Shown: one piece after another, positions 51,056 through 59,559 of the stretch
Layout of the letters: every line of letters begins with the position of its first letter
Position numbering within the stretch: the stretch's first letter is position 1
DNA from: Planctomycetota bacterium
Lineage (GTDB): Bacteria > Planctomycetota > Phycisphaerae > SM23-33
Direction of reading: 5' to 3'
Assembly: GCA_022705325.1 (NCBI GenBank)
Contig: JAKJER010000033.1
Location: 1-64,000 of the forward strand
DNA length: 64,000 nt
Notes under the pieces: generated by a model
What the model was told of the DNA's origin: nothing
Database searches by the model: none
The model's input: the letters and a program-made list of their open reading frames with translations, nothing else
Made by a program: the position numbers and the translations under genes

Positions 51056-52869
51056 CTGTCCTTACCCAGTTGCAGGGGCTGGTCCGTGGGCGGACCGAAC
51101 GGGCCGGGGAAGGTCTTGGCGGCCTCGACGGCCCGCCCGAGGAAGTCGTGGGTAACGATCGCCCGCCCGCCGAGCATCACGGGCTCGCATTTCGGCGCGG
51201 GCGCGGAGAGCTTCCACGCGAGCGTCAGCTTGCCCGGGTCGAAGGTTGCTTCGACGCCGTCAGTGAGGTTGCCCTCAAGCCGGCTGGGCGGGCCCTTCGC
51301 CTCGATGGCGTTGGCGTTGCCCGCCACGACGTTGTTGAGCACGGTGTGGCCGCCGCCGGTAAATGGCTGGCCGTACAGGCGGCGGTTGGTCACGACACCG
51401 CGGAGGCGGATGCCCGGGCCGGCGCCGCCGAAGATGAAGTTGTGGGCGAAGGCCTGACCGGTGCAGTCGTGCTCGTAGATGCCTGCGCCGCGCCGCGTGT
51501 TGAGGATGACGTTGGAGTCGATAAGGTTGGGCCTGGCGCTGGCCTCGATGAAGATCCCGCCGTGGATGGTGTGGACGTCGACGATGAGATTGCCGGTGCA
51601 GCGGCTGTTGACGTTGCCCCAGTCCATCCAGATGCCGGGCCCGTGGAACGTGCAGAAGATGTGGTTGCGGCGGATGACGACGGAGCGGTTGACGTGCGTC
51701 TTGATCGCGCCGGTCTCGTAGTAGGTCTCCACGTCGTGGAAGGCGTTGTTGGTGAGAACGTTGTCCTCGATCAGGCTGGCGTCGGGGCGGATGCCGGCGA
51801 TCCCGCAGACGCCGCAGTCGCTGATGCGGTTGCCCCGCACGATGTGCCGGCCGACCGGCAGGTCGGTCCACCCGGCCTGGATGCCGATGTCCGCGCCGCA
51901 GCCGTTGGCCTGGCGGATAGCGTTGTTCTCGATCAGCCAGTGATGCCCCCGCATGGTGGACAAGGCCCCCTGCTGCGGCATGGGGAACTGGTTGCCCGCG
52001 TGCTCGATGGTCAGGCCGCGAACGGCGATCCAGCCGAGGCCCTCCGTGTCGGGCGCGAAGATCATGCCCTGCACGGTGACCTCGACGCTCGCCTTGGCGG
52101 GCTCGGCCCCGCCGGCCAGGCGGAGCAGCAGCTTGCCCGCGGGCACGTCCACCCAGTAGGCGTTGGACTGCCTGGCCAGGTCGGCCCGCTCGTGGACCTG
52201 GAGCAGGCGCTGGCTGTTCACGAACACCAGCCCGCGAGGCAGCGTGTAGGGCTTCTTGCCGCGTTTGGGCTGGGCCCACGACATGATATCGAACTGCTTG
52301 TCGGTGACGTTGGGCTCGCGGAACGGGTTTTCTCCGGGCACGTCGAACAACGAGCCGGGCAGATCGGCTTGCCAGCACACGGCGTCGCCCTCGGCGACCT
52401 TCTGCCAGGGCCCGGCGAGCACGCGCGAGCCGCGGAGGACGGGCGCCTCGCCGTCGGCGGCCTCGTAGGCGATCATGGCGTCGGCGCCCGTGCCGCCGCG
52501 GGCCGGGCGGACCCGCTCGCGATAGACGCCCTTGTGGATGATCACGCGCTGGCCCGGCTGGAGGATGGCGGCCGCCTTGGAGATCGTGCGGAAGGGTTTC
52601 TCGAGAGTGCCGTCGTTGTCGTCGCTGGCGGCAGCCTTGGCGGCGGCGACGTGGTACGTGCGGGTCCACTTCGTCGCCGGCTGCCAGGTCTTGAACTCCT
52701 GTCCGTCGGGCAGGAAGACCGGGGGCTTCAGGCCGAGGCCCTCGGTCTGGACGACGACGGGCGTGTCGTACGGTCGCGGCCTGGCGGCGGGCGCGTCGGC
52801 GGCGAGAGATGGGCCGACCTGGACAACCGTCCCGACGGCAACGATCAGGCTGAGGGTCATGCGAGACAT
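51052..52869 (-). CDS. Exported right-handed parallel beta-helix protein
   Basis: This 605-residue protein has a signal peptide (MSRMTLSLIVAVGTVVQVGP) and a right-handed parallel beta-helix (about residues 85-540). Early in it, DGTLEKPFRTISKAAAILQP and GQRVIIHKGVYRERV form the typical opening rung. Repeated rungs follow, such as HHWLIENNAIRQANG, RHIVRGNRISDCGVCGI and ASLIEDNVLTNNAFHDVETY. This is the fold of pectate lyases, alginate epimerases and other polysaccharide-active proteins. No catalytic set is certain. AAGGAG lies eight bases before the ATG at 52869. It is coupled to the transglutaminase-like gene by an ATGA overlap and is divergent from the transporter gene. Confidence 0.9.
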   Translation of the reverse strand: MSRMTLSLIVAVGTVVQVGPSLAADAPAARPRPYDTPVVVQTEGLGLKPPVFLPDGQEFKTWQPATKWTRTYHVAAAKAAASDDNDGTLEKPFRTISKAAAILQPGQRVIIHKGVYRERVRPARGGTGADAMIAYEAADGEAPVLRGSRVLAGPWQKVAEGDAVCWQADLPGSLFDVPGENPFREPNVTDKQFDIMSWAQPKRGKKPYTLPRGLVFVNSQRLLQVHERADLARQSNAYWVDVPAGKLLLRLAGGAEPAKASVEVTVQGMIFAPDTEGLGWIAVRGLTIEHAGNQFPMPQQGALSTMRGHHWLIENNAIRQANGCGADIGIQAGWTDLPVGRHIVRGNRISDCGVCGIAGIRPDASLIEDNVLTNNAFHDVETYYETGAIKTHVNRSVVIRRNHIFCTFHGPGIWMDWGNVNSRCTGNLIVDVHTIHGGIFIEASARPNLIDSNVILNTRRGAGIYEHDCTGQAFAHNFIFGGAGPGIRLRGVVTNRRLYGQPFTGGGHTVLNNVVAGNANAIEAKGPPSRLEGNLTDGVEATFDPGKLTLAWKLSAPAPKCEPVMLGGRAIVTHDFLGRAVEAAKTFPGPFGPPTDQPLQLGKDR

Positions 52870-52975
52870 CGGGTGGCTCCTTCGCGGCAGAGGATACCGC
52901 AAACGACTCCGCCAGTACACAAGAAGAGACCCTCGACGGCGACCTGGGACTTGCCCGCGAATCCTCCCTGCGACT

Positions 52976-55240
52976 ATGATCGTCGTGTCGCCAGGCGACC
53001 AGGCAAAGGAGCCGCCCGTTACCCAGTCAACTTCGAGCGTCCGCGCCGCAACCCGGAACCCCGCCTCGCCCGGCCGAGACCTGCTGGCCGGCACGACCAC
53101 GGGCGTGGTGGCGATCGTTCGCGACCTGTCGCTGGCGAGCCTGATCTTCTCGGGCCTGCTGGGCGAGTACGCGTTTTACGGGGCGGGGTTGGCGCTGGCG
53201 TGCGCGGTGGTCATCCGACTGGCGGTGGCGTTGTGGAGCAGCCAGCCGGCGGTCATGGCGTCGCTGGAGGACGCCCCGGCCGCCATCTTCGCCGTGGGCG
53301 CGTTCGCGGCGGTTCGGGCCCTGCCGGCGGGCAGCACGGGCGCCGAGATGTTCGCGACGGTCGTGGTCTTCGCGGCGCTGACGGCGGCGATCTGCGGGCT
53401 GTTCTTCCTGCTGCTGGGAACGTTCCGCCTGGGCTACCTGGTGCGGTTCGTGCCCTACCCGGTGGTGGGCGGCTTCCTGGCGGGCGTGGGCTACCTGGTG
53501 GTGGCGGGGTCGCTTCGCGTCATGATCGGCCAGCCGTTCCGCCTGGTCGACGCGGGGGTGCTTTTCCAGAGCGGCATGCCCGAGCGGTGGCTGGGCGGGG
53601 CGGGCATCGCGGTGCTGCTGCTGGTGCTGACGAGGATCCGCAAGCATTACCTGATCCTGCCGGGCGTGCTGGTGGCGGGGGTGATCGGCTTCTACGCGAT
53701 CCTGCTGCTGTCGGGCGCCTCGCTCGACCAGGCCCGCCAGAGCGGGTACGTGATGGGGCCTTTCCCGGCCCAGCCGATCTGGAAGCCCCACCTGTGGCAC
53801 GCCTTGGGCCAGGTGCGGTGGGAGGTGATCTGGCCGCAGGCGATGACCCTGGTGGCCGTGCCGCTGGTCAGCGTGATGTCGCTGCTGCTCAACGCGACCG
53901 GGATGGAACTGGCCACCCGTCGCGACGTGGACCTCAACCGCGAGCTGCGGGTGGCGGGCCTGGCCAACCTCCTGGGCGCGGGCGTCGGCGGGATCGTGGG
54001 TTACCAGTCCAACTCGATGTCGGCGATGCTCCGCGAGATGGGCGGGCGAGGCCGGCTGGCGGGCCTGGCGGCCGCGGGCGTGGCGGGCGTGTTCCTGCTG
54101 GCCGGGCACGTGCTGCTGAACTACCTGCCCAAGGCGGTGCTGGGCGGGATGCTGATGTACTTCGGGATCACGCTGCTGATCCGCTGCCTGTTCACGTCCC
54201 GCCGCCAGTTGCCCTGGGGCGATTACGCGGTGCTGCTGATGATCCTGCTGGTGGTGGCCCTGGCGGGCTTCGCCCAGGGCGTGGGGGCGGGCATCTTCGC
54301 CGCGGTCCTCCTGTTCGTCGTCCGCTCCAGCCGGCTCAACGTGGTCAAGCGCCAGCTCAGCGGCGCGCAGCGGCGTAGCAACGTGGACCGCCCGGCCGAG
54401 CACCGCCGCGAGCTGGAGCAGGCGGGCGATCACGTGACGATCCTCCAGTTGGCGGGCTACCTGTTCTTCGGGACCAGCTTCCAGCTCCTCCAGCAGGTCC
54501 GCCGGCGGCTGGAAGACGCCTCCCGCCCGCGGCTGCACTACCTGGTGCTGGACTTCCGCCTGGTCAGCGGGATCGACTCGTCGGCGGTGTTCAGTTTCGT
54601 GCGGATGCGTCAGATGGCCGAGGGGGCGGGCTTCTGGCTGGTGTGCACAGGCCTGGGCCCGTTGATGCTGGTTCGGATGCGCCGGACGGGCGTGGTGGAG
54701 GCGGGCGGGGGCGCGGTGCGGGTTTTCCGCGACCTGGACCACGGCATCGAGTGGGTGGAGGACAGCCTCCTCCGCTCGCGTCCGCTGCCGGCGCCGCGGT
54801 CGGCGTCGCTGCGGGAGGCGCTGGGGCGCATCTTCGGCCCGCAGGCCGACCTCGACCGCCTGGCCAAGTACCTCCAGCGCGAGGAGCTGGCCCGCGGGGC
54901 GGTGCTGATGCGCCAGGGAGAGCCCAGCGACGACATCTGCTTCATCGAGTCGGGACGGGTGACGGTGAAGCTGGCCCTCGACAACGGCAAGACCATCCGC
55001 CTGCGGACCATGCAGGCGGGGACCGTGGTGGGCGAGATCGGCTACTACCTGGGCCTGCCGCGGACGGCCTCGGTGGTGGCGGCGGAGCCCACGGTCGTCC
55101 ATCGCCTGGGCGGGCAGGCCCTGGACGCGATGACCCGGGAGGACGCGGCCACGGCGGCGGCCTTCCACCGCTACATGGCCGCCCTGCTGGCTGAGCGTCT
55201 CACCGAGGCCAACCGCCACCTGCGGGCGATGACGGACTGA
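52976..55240 (+). CDS. SulP-type anion transporter with STAS and cyclic nucleotide-binding domains
   Basis: This protein of about 754 residues has a SulP membrane core (residues of about 35-440): AGTTTGVVAIVRDLSLASLI, FVPYPVVGGFLAGVGYLVVA and GLANLLGAGVGGIVGYQSNS. A STAS domain follows (about 480-600), with YLVLDFRLVSGIDSSAVFSF. A C-terminal cNMP-binding domain (about 625-745) shows MRQGEPSDDICFIESGRVTV and VVGEIGYYLGLPRTASVVAA. Such proteins probably carry sulfate, bicarbonate or other anions; the ligand could gate transport. The start is uncertain: the ATG at 52976 has no ribosome binding site, while AAAGGAG lies about 30 bases downstream without a standard start codon after it. Confidence 0.9.
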   Translation: MIVVSPGDQAKEPPVTQSTSSVRAATRNPASPGRDLLAGTTTGVVAIVRDLSLASLIFSGLLGEYAFYGAGLALACAVVIRLAVALWSSQPAVMASLEDAPAAIFAVGAFAAVRALPAGSTGAEMFATVVVFAALTAAICGLFFLLLGTFRLGYLVRFVPYPVVGGFLAGVGYLVVAGSLRVMIGQPFRLVDAGVLFQSGMPERWLGGAGIAVLLLVLTRIRKHYLILPGVLVAGVIGFYAILLLSGASLDQARQSGYVMGPFPAQPIWKPHLWHALGQVRWEVIWPQAMTLVAVPLVSVMSLLLNATGMELATRRDVDLNRELRVAGLANLLGAGVGGIVGYQSNSMSAMLREMGGRGRLAGLAAAGVAGVFLLAGHVLLNYLPKAVLGGMLMYFGITLLIRCLFTSRRQLPWGDYAVLLMILLVVALAGFAQGVGAGIFAAVLLFVVRSSRLNVVKRQLSGAQRRSNVDRPAEHRRELEQAGDHVTILQLAGYLFFGTSFQLLQQVRRRLEDASRPRLHYLVLDFRLVSGIDSSAVFSFVRMRQMAEGAGFWLVCTGLGPLMLVRMRRTGVVEAGGGAVRVFRDLDHGIEWVEDSLLRSRPLPAPRSASLREALGRIFGPQADLDRLAKYLQREELARGAVLMRQGEPSDDICFIESGRVTVKLALDNGKTIRLRTMQAGTVVGEIGYYLGLPRTASVVAAEPTVVHRLGGQALDAMTREDAATAAAFHRYMAALLAERLTEANRHLRAMTD

Positions 55241-55241
55241 T

Positions 55242-55276
55242 TCATTGACCATTGAACATTGAACATTGGCCATTGA
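55242..55276. repeat. Iterated ATTGAACATTG repeat
   Basis: CATTGACCATTGAACATTGA begins a tandem run of imperfect ATTG units just after the transporter stop. Similar iterations are at 14901 and 34352. Confidence 0.5.
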
Positions 55277-55383
55277 AGAGGCCGATGCGGGAGCGGGCTT
55301 GGCGAAGTTTCGCTTGCCTTGGCGCGGGTATCGCCATTAGGATGCTTCCGGCCCGTCGAAGGGCCGATTTAGCGAAAGCCCCC

Positions 55384-55929
55384 ATGACAGACAGGCTGGA
55401 CAGCGAGCAGGTACGCAAGGCGATGGACGCGCTGTACGAGCAGATCGCGGCGCAGATGCCGGGCGACGCGCGGATCGTGGTGGTGGGCATTCGCACTCGC
55501 GGCGAGACGCTGGCGGCGCGGCTGGTGGGTCGTCTGCAGGCCGAGCGCCCGCAGCTCAGCATCGAGCACGGGGTTCTGGACATCACGTTCTACCGCGACG
55601 ACCTGTCTCGGCGCGAGGGGGCCCCGCTGGTGCGGGCGACGGAGATCCCCTTCGACATCGACGACGCCTGGCTGCTGCTGGTGGACGACGTGCTGCACAC
55701 CGGGCGGTCGGCGCGGGCCGCCCTGGACGCCCTTCACGATTTCGGTCGCCCCCGCTGCATCCGCCTGGCGGTCCTGGTCGATCGCGGCGGGCGGGAACTG
55801 CCCATCGCCGCCGACATGGTCGGCCTGCGGGTGAGCGTCGACGACGACGCCCGCGTGCAAGTCAGACTGAAAGAGAACGATGACGAGGAAGGCATCTCCA
55901 TCATCCGACAAGACGCGGACGGACGGTGA
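55384..55929 (+). CDS. pyrR: PyrR bifunctional pyr operon regulator/uracil phosphoribosyltransferase
   Basis: This 181-residue protein has a type I phosphoribosyltransferase fold. GIRTRGETLAARLVGRLQ and LDITFYRDDLSRR are PyrR signatures. The PRPP loop is WLLLVDDVLHTGRSARAALD, followed by RPRCIRLAVLVDRGGRELPI. In other bacteria PyrR binds pyr mRNA with UMP to attenuate transcription and also makes UMP from uracil. I saw no clear pyr attenuator here. Its 3' end overlaps pyrB by 50 bases, which fits a common operon. The ATG at 55384 has only a weak purine stretch upstream. Confidence 0.93.
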   Translation: MTDRLDSEQVRKAMDALYEQIAAQMPGDARIVVVGIRTRGETLAARLVGRLQAERPQLSIEHGVLDITFYRDDLSRREGAPLVRATEIPFDIDDAWLLLVDDVLHTGRSARAALDALHDFGRPRCIRLAVLVDRGGRELPIAADMVGLRVSVDDDARVQVRLKENDDEEGISIIRQDADGR

Positions 55930-56854
55930 CTTCGTCTGGACGCGCAAGGACCTGCTGGGCCTGGACGAGCTGTCACCCCAGGAGATCGTGCATATCCTGG
56001 ACACGGCCGAGAGCTTCAAGGAGGTCTCCACCCGCTCGATCAAGAAGGTGCCCGCCCTGCGGGGCAAGGTGGTGGCGCTGCTGTTCTTCGAGGACTCGAC
56101 GCGGACGCGGATGAGCTTCGAGCTGGCGGCCAGCCGGCTCAGCGCGGACACGCTGCTGTTCAGTTCGAAGGGCTCGAGCGTGGCCAAGGGCGAGACGACG
56201 CTGGACACGGCCCGCAACATCGAGGCGATGGGGGTGGACATCTTCGTGATCCGCCACAGCCAGAGCGGCGCGCCCCACCTGCTGGCGCGTCAGCTCACCA
56301 GTTCGGTGGTCAACGCGGGCGACGGGCAGCACGAGCACCCCACGCAGGCCCTGCTGGACATCTTCACCATCCGCCAGCGCCTGGGGCGGCTGGAGGGAGT
56401 GAAGGTCGCGATCGTGGGCGACATCGCCCACAGCCGGGTGGCCCGCAGCAATATCCTGGGCCTCAAGAAGCTCGGGGCCGAGGTGGTCGTCGTGGGCCCG
56501 CCCACGCTGGTGCCCTCGGCCATCACGGCCATGGGATGCGAGATCTCCCACAGCCTCGACGACGTGCTGGGCGAGGTGAACGTGATCAACATGCTGCGAA
56601 TCCAGTTCGAGCGGTTCAGCAGCAGCCTGTTCCCCTCCGTCCGCGAGTACCACCGGCTCTACGGCATGAACGCCGAGCGGCTGGCCCGCTGCCGCAAGGA
56701 CGTGCTCATCATGCACCCCGGGCCGATCAACCGCGGCATGGAGATCACCTCCGAGGTCGCCGACGGGCCCAACAGCTGCATCCTCCAACAGGTCACCAAC
56801 GGCCTGGCCATCCGCATGGCCGTCCTCTACCTGGTCAGCCAGGCGACGCGATAG
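55880..56854 (+). CDS. pyrB: Aspartate carbamoyltransferase catalytic subunit
   Basis: This 324-residue enzyme makes carbamoyl-aspartate, the committed step of pyrimidine synthesis. VALLFFEDSTRTRMSFELAA holds the STRT carbamoyl-phosphate site. Further matches are SSVAKGETTLDTARNIEAMG, VVNAGDGQHEHPTQALLDIF, VAIVGDIAHSRVARSNILGL and IMHPGPINRGMEI. The first 18 residues are an extra polar stretch encoded in the pyrR overlap. The start at 55880 (after AAAGAGAACG) is the only good candidate; the overlap of 50 bases is longer than usual. pyrC does not follow, so the unit may be only these two genes. Confidence 0.96.
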   Translation: MTRKASPSSDKTRTDGDFVWTRKDLLGLDELSPQEIVHILDTAESFKEVSTRSIKKVPALRGKVVALLFFEDSTRTRMSFELAASRLSADTLLFSSKGSSVAKGETTLDTARNIEAMGVDIFVIRHSQSGAPHLLARQLTSSVVNAGDGQHEHPTQALLDIFTIRQRLGRLEGVKVAIVGDIAHSRVARSNILGLKKLGAEVVVVGPPTLVPSAITAMGCEISHSLDDVLGEVNVINMLRIQFERFSSSLFPSVREYHRLYGMNAERLARCRKDVLIMHPGPINRGMEITSEVADGPNSCILQQVTNGLAIRMAVLYLVSQATR

Positions 56855-56860
56855 ATTCTC

Positions 56861-56880
56861 GCCTGCCTGCCGAAGGCAGG
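56861..56880. repeat. CCTGCC-type palindrome after pyrB
   Basis: GCCTGCCTGCCGAAGGCAGG lies seven bases after the pyrB stop. CTGCC-GAA-GGCAG forms a short hairpin and may end the transcript. The rest of 56855-57075 shows no gene. Confidence 0.6.
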
Positions 56881-57075
56881 TTGGCGACTGGTGATTTTGT
56901 CGCGCCTCCGGGGAAGTCGTGACCCTGAAAGCCCGTTCTCGCAGCCCCTGCTGCTGAAGGCACCCCCCCATCGAGCCGAGAAAGCTTCTGGTGCATTCAT
57001 GCGGGCAAAGGAATCCCCGACACCGCCCGCGGCCGTCGCGGGCATGGGGTTTCCCGGACAAGACCGGCGCAGATC

Positions 57076-59559
57076 ATGAGCCTACACGACCAGTCCCGAC
57101 GCACACGCGCGTACGTTTCACGGTTCTCAGGCAGGGCGATTCTCGCCTGCCTGGCGGCCTCTGCGCTTCTGCTGGCGGCCCGCCTGCCTCCGGTCCAGTC
57201 GGTTTGCGGAGCGGGGCCTCCGTTGGCGCCCGGCGAGCGCGACGTCACCGACCAGGTCCTGCGCGACATCGAGCAAGGCCGCTTCATGATCCTCCGCTAC
57301 GACAACTGCCGCGGGACCGTCTCCGCCCGCCTGAACGGCAGCGCGGGCGGAAAGAGCAGCCTGGCCGCGCAGTTCGACGGACTCTACGTGATCTGCGAGC
57401 CGGTGCTGAGGCACCTTCTCAGCCTCGGCGGGCCGATGAGCAAGGGCATCTGCGACCTCTACCACATCTACCCGCAGCGCCTGACCGTCAGCTCGCGCGG
57501 GCGGTTCGTGGAGTACATCCACCCGGACATCACCGACACCTACACCTGGGCCCGCACCCGGACGCTCACCCTGCCGGAACTGCCCGCGGGCACGATGACG
57601 CAACAGGCGGTCGAGATGTGGCACGAGAAGGTCCGCGCCCTGCACAAAGAGCGGAACCTGGGCGCCTTCTTCACCGTTCGCGACCGCAGCAAGGCGGACG
57701 GCGACGTGCGGATCATGCCGACCGCGTTCGTGGGCGATCAGACGGGCATCACGCTCCGGCGAACCCAGCCCGGCAAGGCCCCGCGGGTCATCCGGCTGCC
57801 GCTGGGGCATTTCTTCATGGGCGATCCGGTGACGTTCGCGGGGATGGAAACGCGCGGCGTGACGTCGCTGACCTGGTGGAACGCCACCCTGGCCGAGCTG
57901 GTCGCCTACCCGTCGGACTTCTCGCTGCTGGGCGTCACGTTTCACCACCGGTTTCGCATGCCGCAGTATCCCGCGCCGCACGCCGCGCAGCACCCCCGCA
58001 ACGACCAGTTCATCGAGGCCAGCCTGTTCTACTCCGTGGGGCTGGCCAAGGAAGTCGACGCGATCCTCACCCCGTACACCCCGGCGGAGGGCACGTTCAT
58101 GCCCGTCCCGAACACCACCCGGGAGTACAAGCTGGAGATCCGCTCGCCGCCGCTGGCCGAGATCGAGGCCGTCCGCTTCCGCCTGTTCGACGTGAGCCGG
58201 CGCCCGGGCATCTGCTGCAACGCCAAGGTGCACGCCATGAGCACGAGCGGCCCCGGCGGCTGCCCCCACTGCAAGGCCGGGCGCGTCATGACGCAGAAGA
58301 CCGTCTCGCAGCACTTCAACCGGCAGACCTACCTGCCGCGCCTGGTGACCACCTACGACGACTGCCCGGCCGACGACCTGCCGGACCTCTACTTCACCGA
58401 CAGCGATAACGGCGAGCCGTTCCAGCTCTCCGGCGAGGTCGTGGAAGACGAGCGGCTGGCGTACAAGGCGGCGGACGAACTGGTGATCGAGTCGCCCCGG
58501 AAGCAGGAGTACGTCGCCAAGGTCCGGGTCATGGACGGTGCGGCGGCCGGCAAGCTGACGGTCGAGCTGCTCGTCGGCGGGGCGTGGGTCCCGGCGGCGG
58601 CCATGGGCGACACAGCCGACATCAAGGGCGTACACCTGTACATCCCCAACGACCAGGACGAGACCGGCGTGGCCGACGCGTGGGAGAACGCGTTCGGGGC
58701 CGACCTCTCGGAAGACAACGACGCGTCGGTCGGCGGGCCGATTCTCGGCGACGGGCTGTCCAGCCGGGAAGAGTACCGCGGGTTCCTCATCGCCCGGAAC
58801 TTCGAGCGCACCAGTCCGAAGGAACAGGACCTGTTCGTCACCGACGACGGCGGCCTGTACGTCGACGCCATCGACCGCTACGTGACCCGGTGGTACGCCG
58901 GGAGCGGCGTGACGCTGCACCGCCTGCACTGCGACGAGTTCAAGGGCGACGTGGTCAACTGGACCGACGAGTCCGCCCGCCTGCACGCGCAACACCTCAT
59001 CGTCGTCATGCAGCACATGGTCATGCCCCTCGGCCAGGACGTCTCGATCAACCGGCATTGGATCGACCTGTGGCAGAAGAACTACGTGGGATGGTCGCCG
59101 GTGAGCTGGCCTCGCAAGGAACTTCACACCGTGTTCGTCCGCAACGACAGCCGCGGCGCGATCGCGAAGGCCAGGACGGTGGGCCACGAAATGGGGCACC
59201 AGTTGAACCTGCCCCACCACGGCCAGACGGACGAAACGATCGACCTGACGGGGCAGGTGCTTCTGGGGGCGGCGCTGGACGGCAAGTACTACGTCGCCGT
59301 CCGCGGGGGCCAGCACAGCGGCAATCACCTGTGCCTCATGCGGTACGCGTGCGCGGACCTGTACTGCGACAGCACGTCGGCGCTTCAACCGTTCGCCGAC
59401 CACAAGGACAAGTACAAGAAGTTCATGCCGATCGGCTGGAGGCAGCAGACGCTGTTCTGCGACAGCCCGGCCGGCACCGGGTTCAACGCCAACGGCAACT
59501 GGTGCGGCGACGCCACCTCGCCCGCGTGCCGCCAAGGCCTGAGAATACGAAGCGAATGA
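57076..59559 (+). CDS. Exported metzincin-like metalloprotease with Ca-binding-like repeat
   Basis: This 827-residue protein has an N-terminal signal or anchor (RAILACLAASALLLAARLPP). I do not recognise the first 500 residues, which include ICCNAKVHAMSTSGPGGCPH. Near 520-560 is an Asp-rich stretch, NDQDETGVADAWENAFGADL, like bacterial TSP3/EF-hand-type calcium loops. A protease domain follows with HEMGHQLNLPHH at 704-715. This is HExxHxxNxxH, with His704, Glu705, His708 and His714 as expected for a metzincin but Asn711 where Gly is usual. NHLCLMRYAC could be the Met-turn. The target is unknown. The stop overlaps the next gene by four bases (ATGA). The ATG at 57076 lacks a clear ribosome binding site. 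Confidence 0.85.
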   Translation: MSLHDQSRRTRAYVSRFSGRAILACLAASALLLAARLPPVQSVCGAGPPLAPGERDVTDQVLRDIEQGRFMILRYDNCRGTVSARLNGSAGGKSSLAAQFDGLYVICEPVLRHLLSLGGPMSKGICDLYHIYPQRLTVSSRGRFVEYIHPDITDTYTWARTRTLTLPELPAGTMTQQAVEMWHEKVRALHKERNLGAFFTVRDRSKADGDVRIMPTAFVGDQTGITLRRTQPGKAPRVIRLPLGHFFMGDPVTFAGMETRGVTSLTWWNATLAELVAYPSDFSLLGVTFHHRFRMPQYPAPHAAQHPRNDQFIEASLFYSVGLAKEVDAILTPYTPAEGTFMPVPNTTREYKLEIRSPPLAEIEAVRFRLFDVSRRPGICCNAKVHAMSTSGPGGCPHCKAGRVMTQKTVSQHFNRQTYLPRLVTTYDDCPADDLPDLYFTDSDNGEPFQLSGEVVEDERLAYKAADELVIESPRKQEYVAKVRVMDGAAAGKLTVELLVGGAWVPAAAMGDTADIKGVHLYIPNDQDETGVADAWENAFGADLSEDNDASVGGPILGDGLSSREEYRGFLIARNFERTSPKEQDLFVTDDGGLYVDAIDRYVTRWYAGSGVTLHRLHCDEFKGDVVNWTDESARLHAQHLIVVMQHMVMPLGQDVSINRHWIDLWQKNYVGWSPVSWPRKELHTVFVRNDSRGAIAKARTVGHEMGHQLNLPHHGQTDETIDLTGQVLLGAALDGKYYVAVRGGQHSGNHLCLMRYACADLYCDSTSALQPFADHKDKYKKFMPIGWRQQTLFCDSPAGTGFNANGNWCGDATSPACRQGLRIRSE

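Noticed and set aside
55241..55383. pyr attenuator before pyrR
   Set aside because: No PyrR-binding loop or antiterminator/terminator pair could be recognised; the sequence is mostly iterated ATTG units and a GC stretch.
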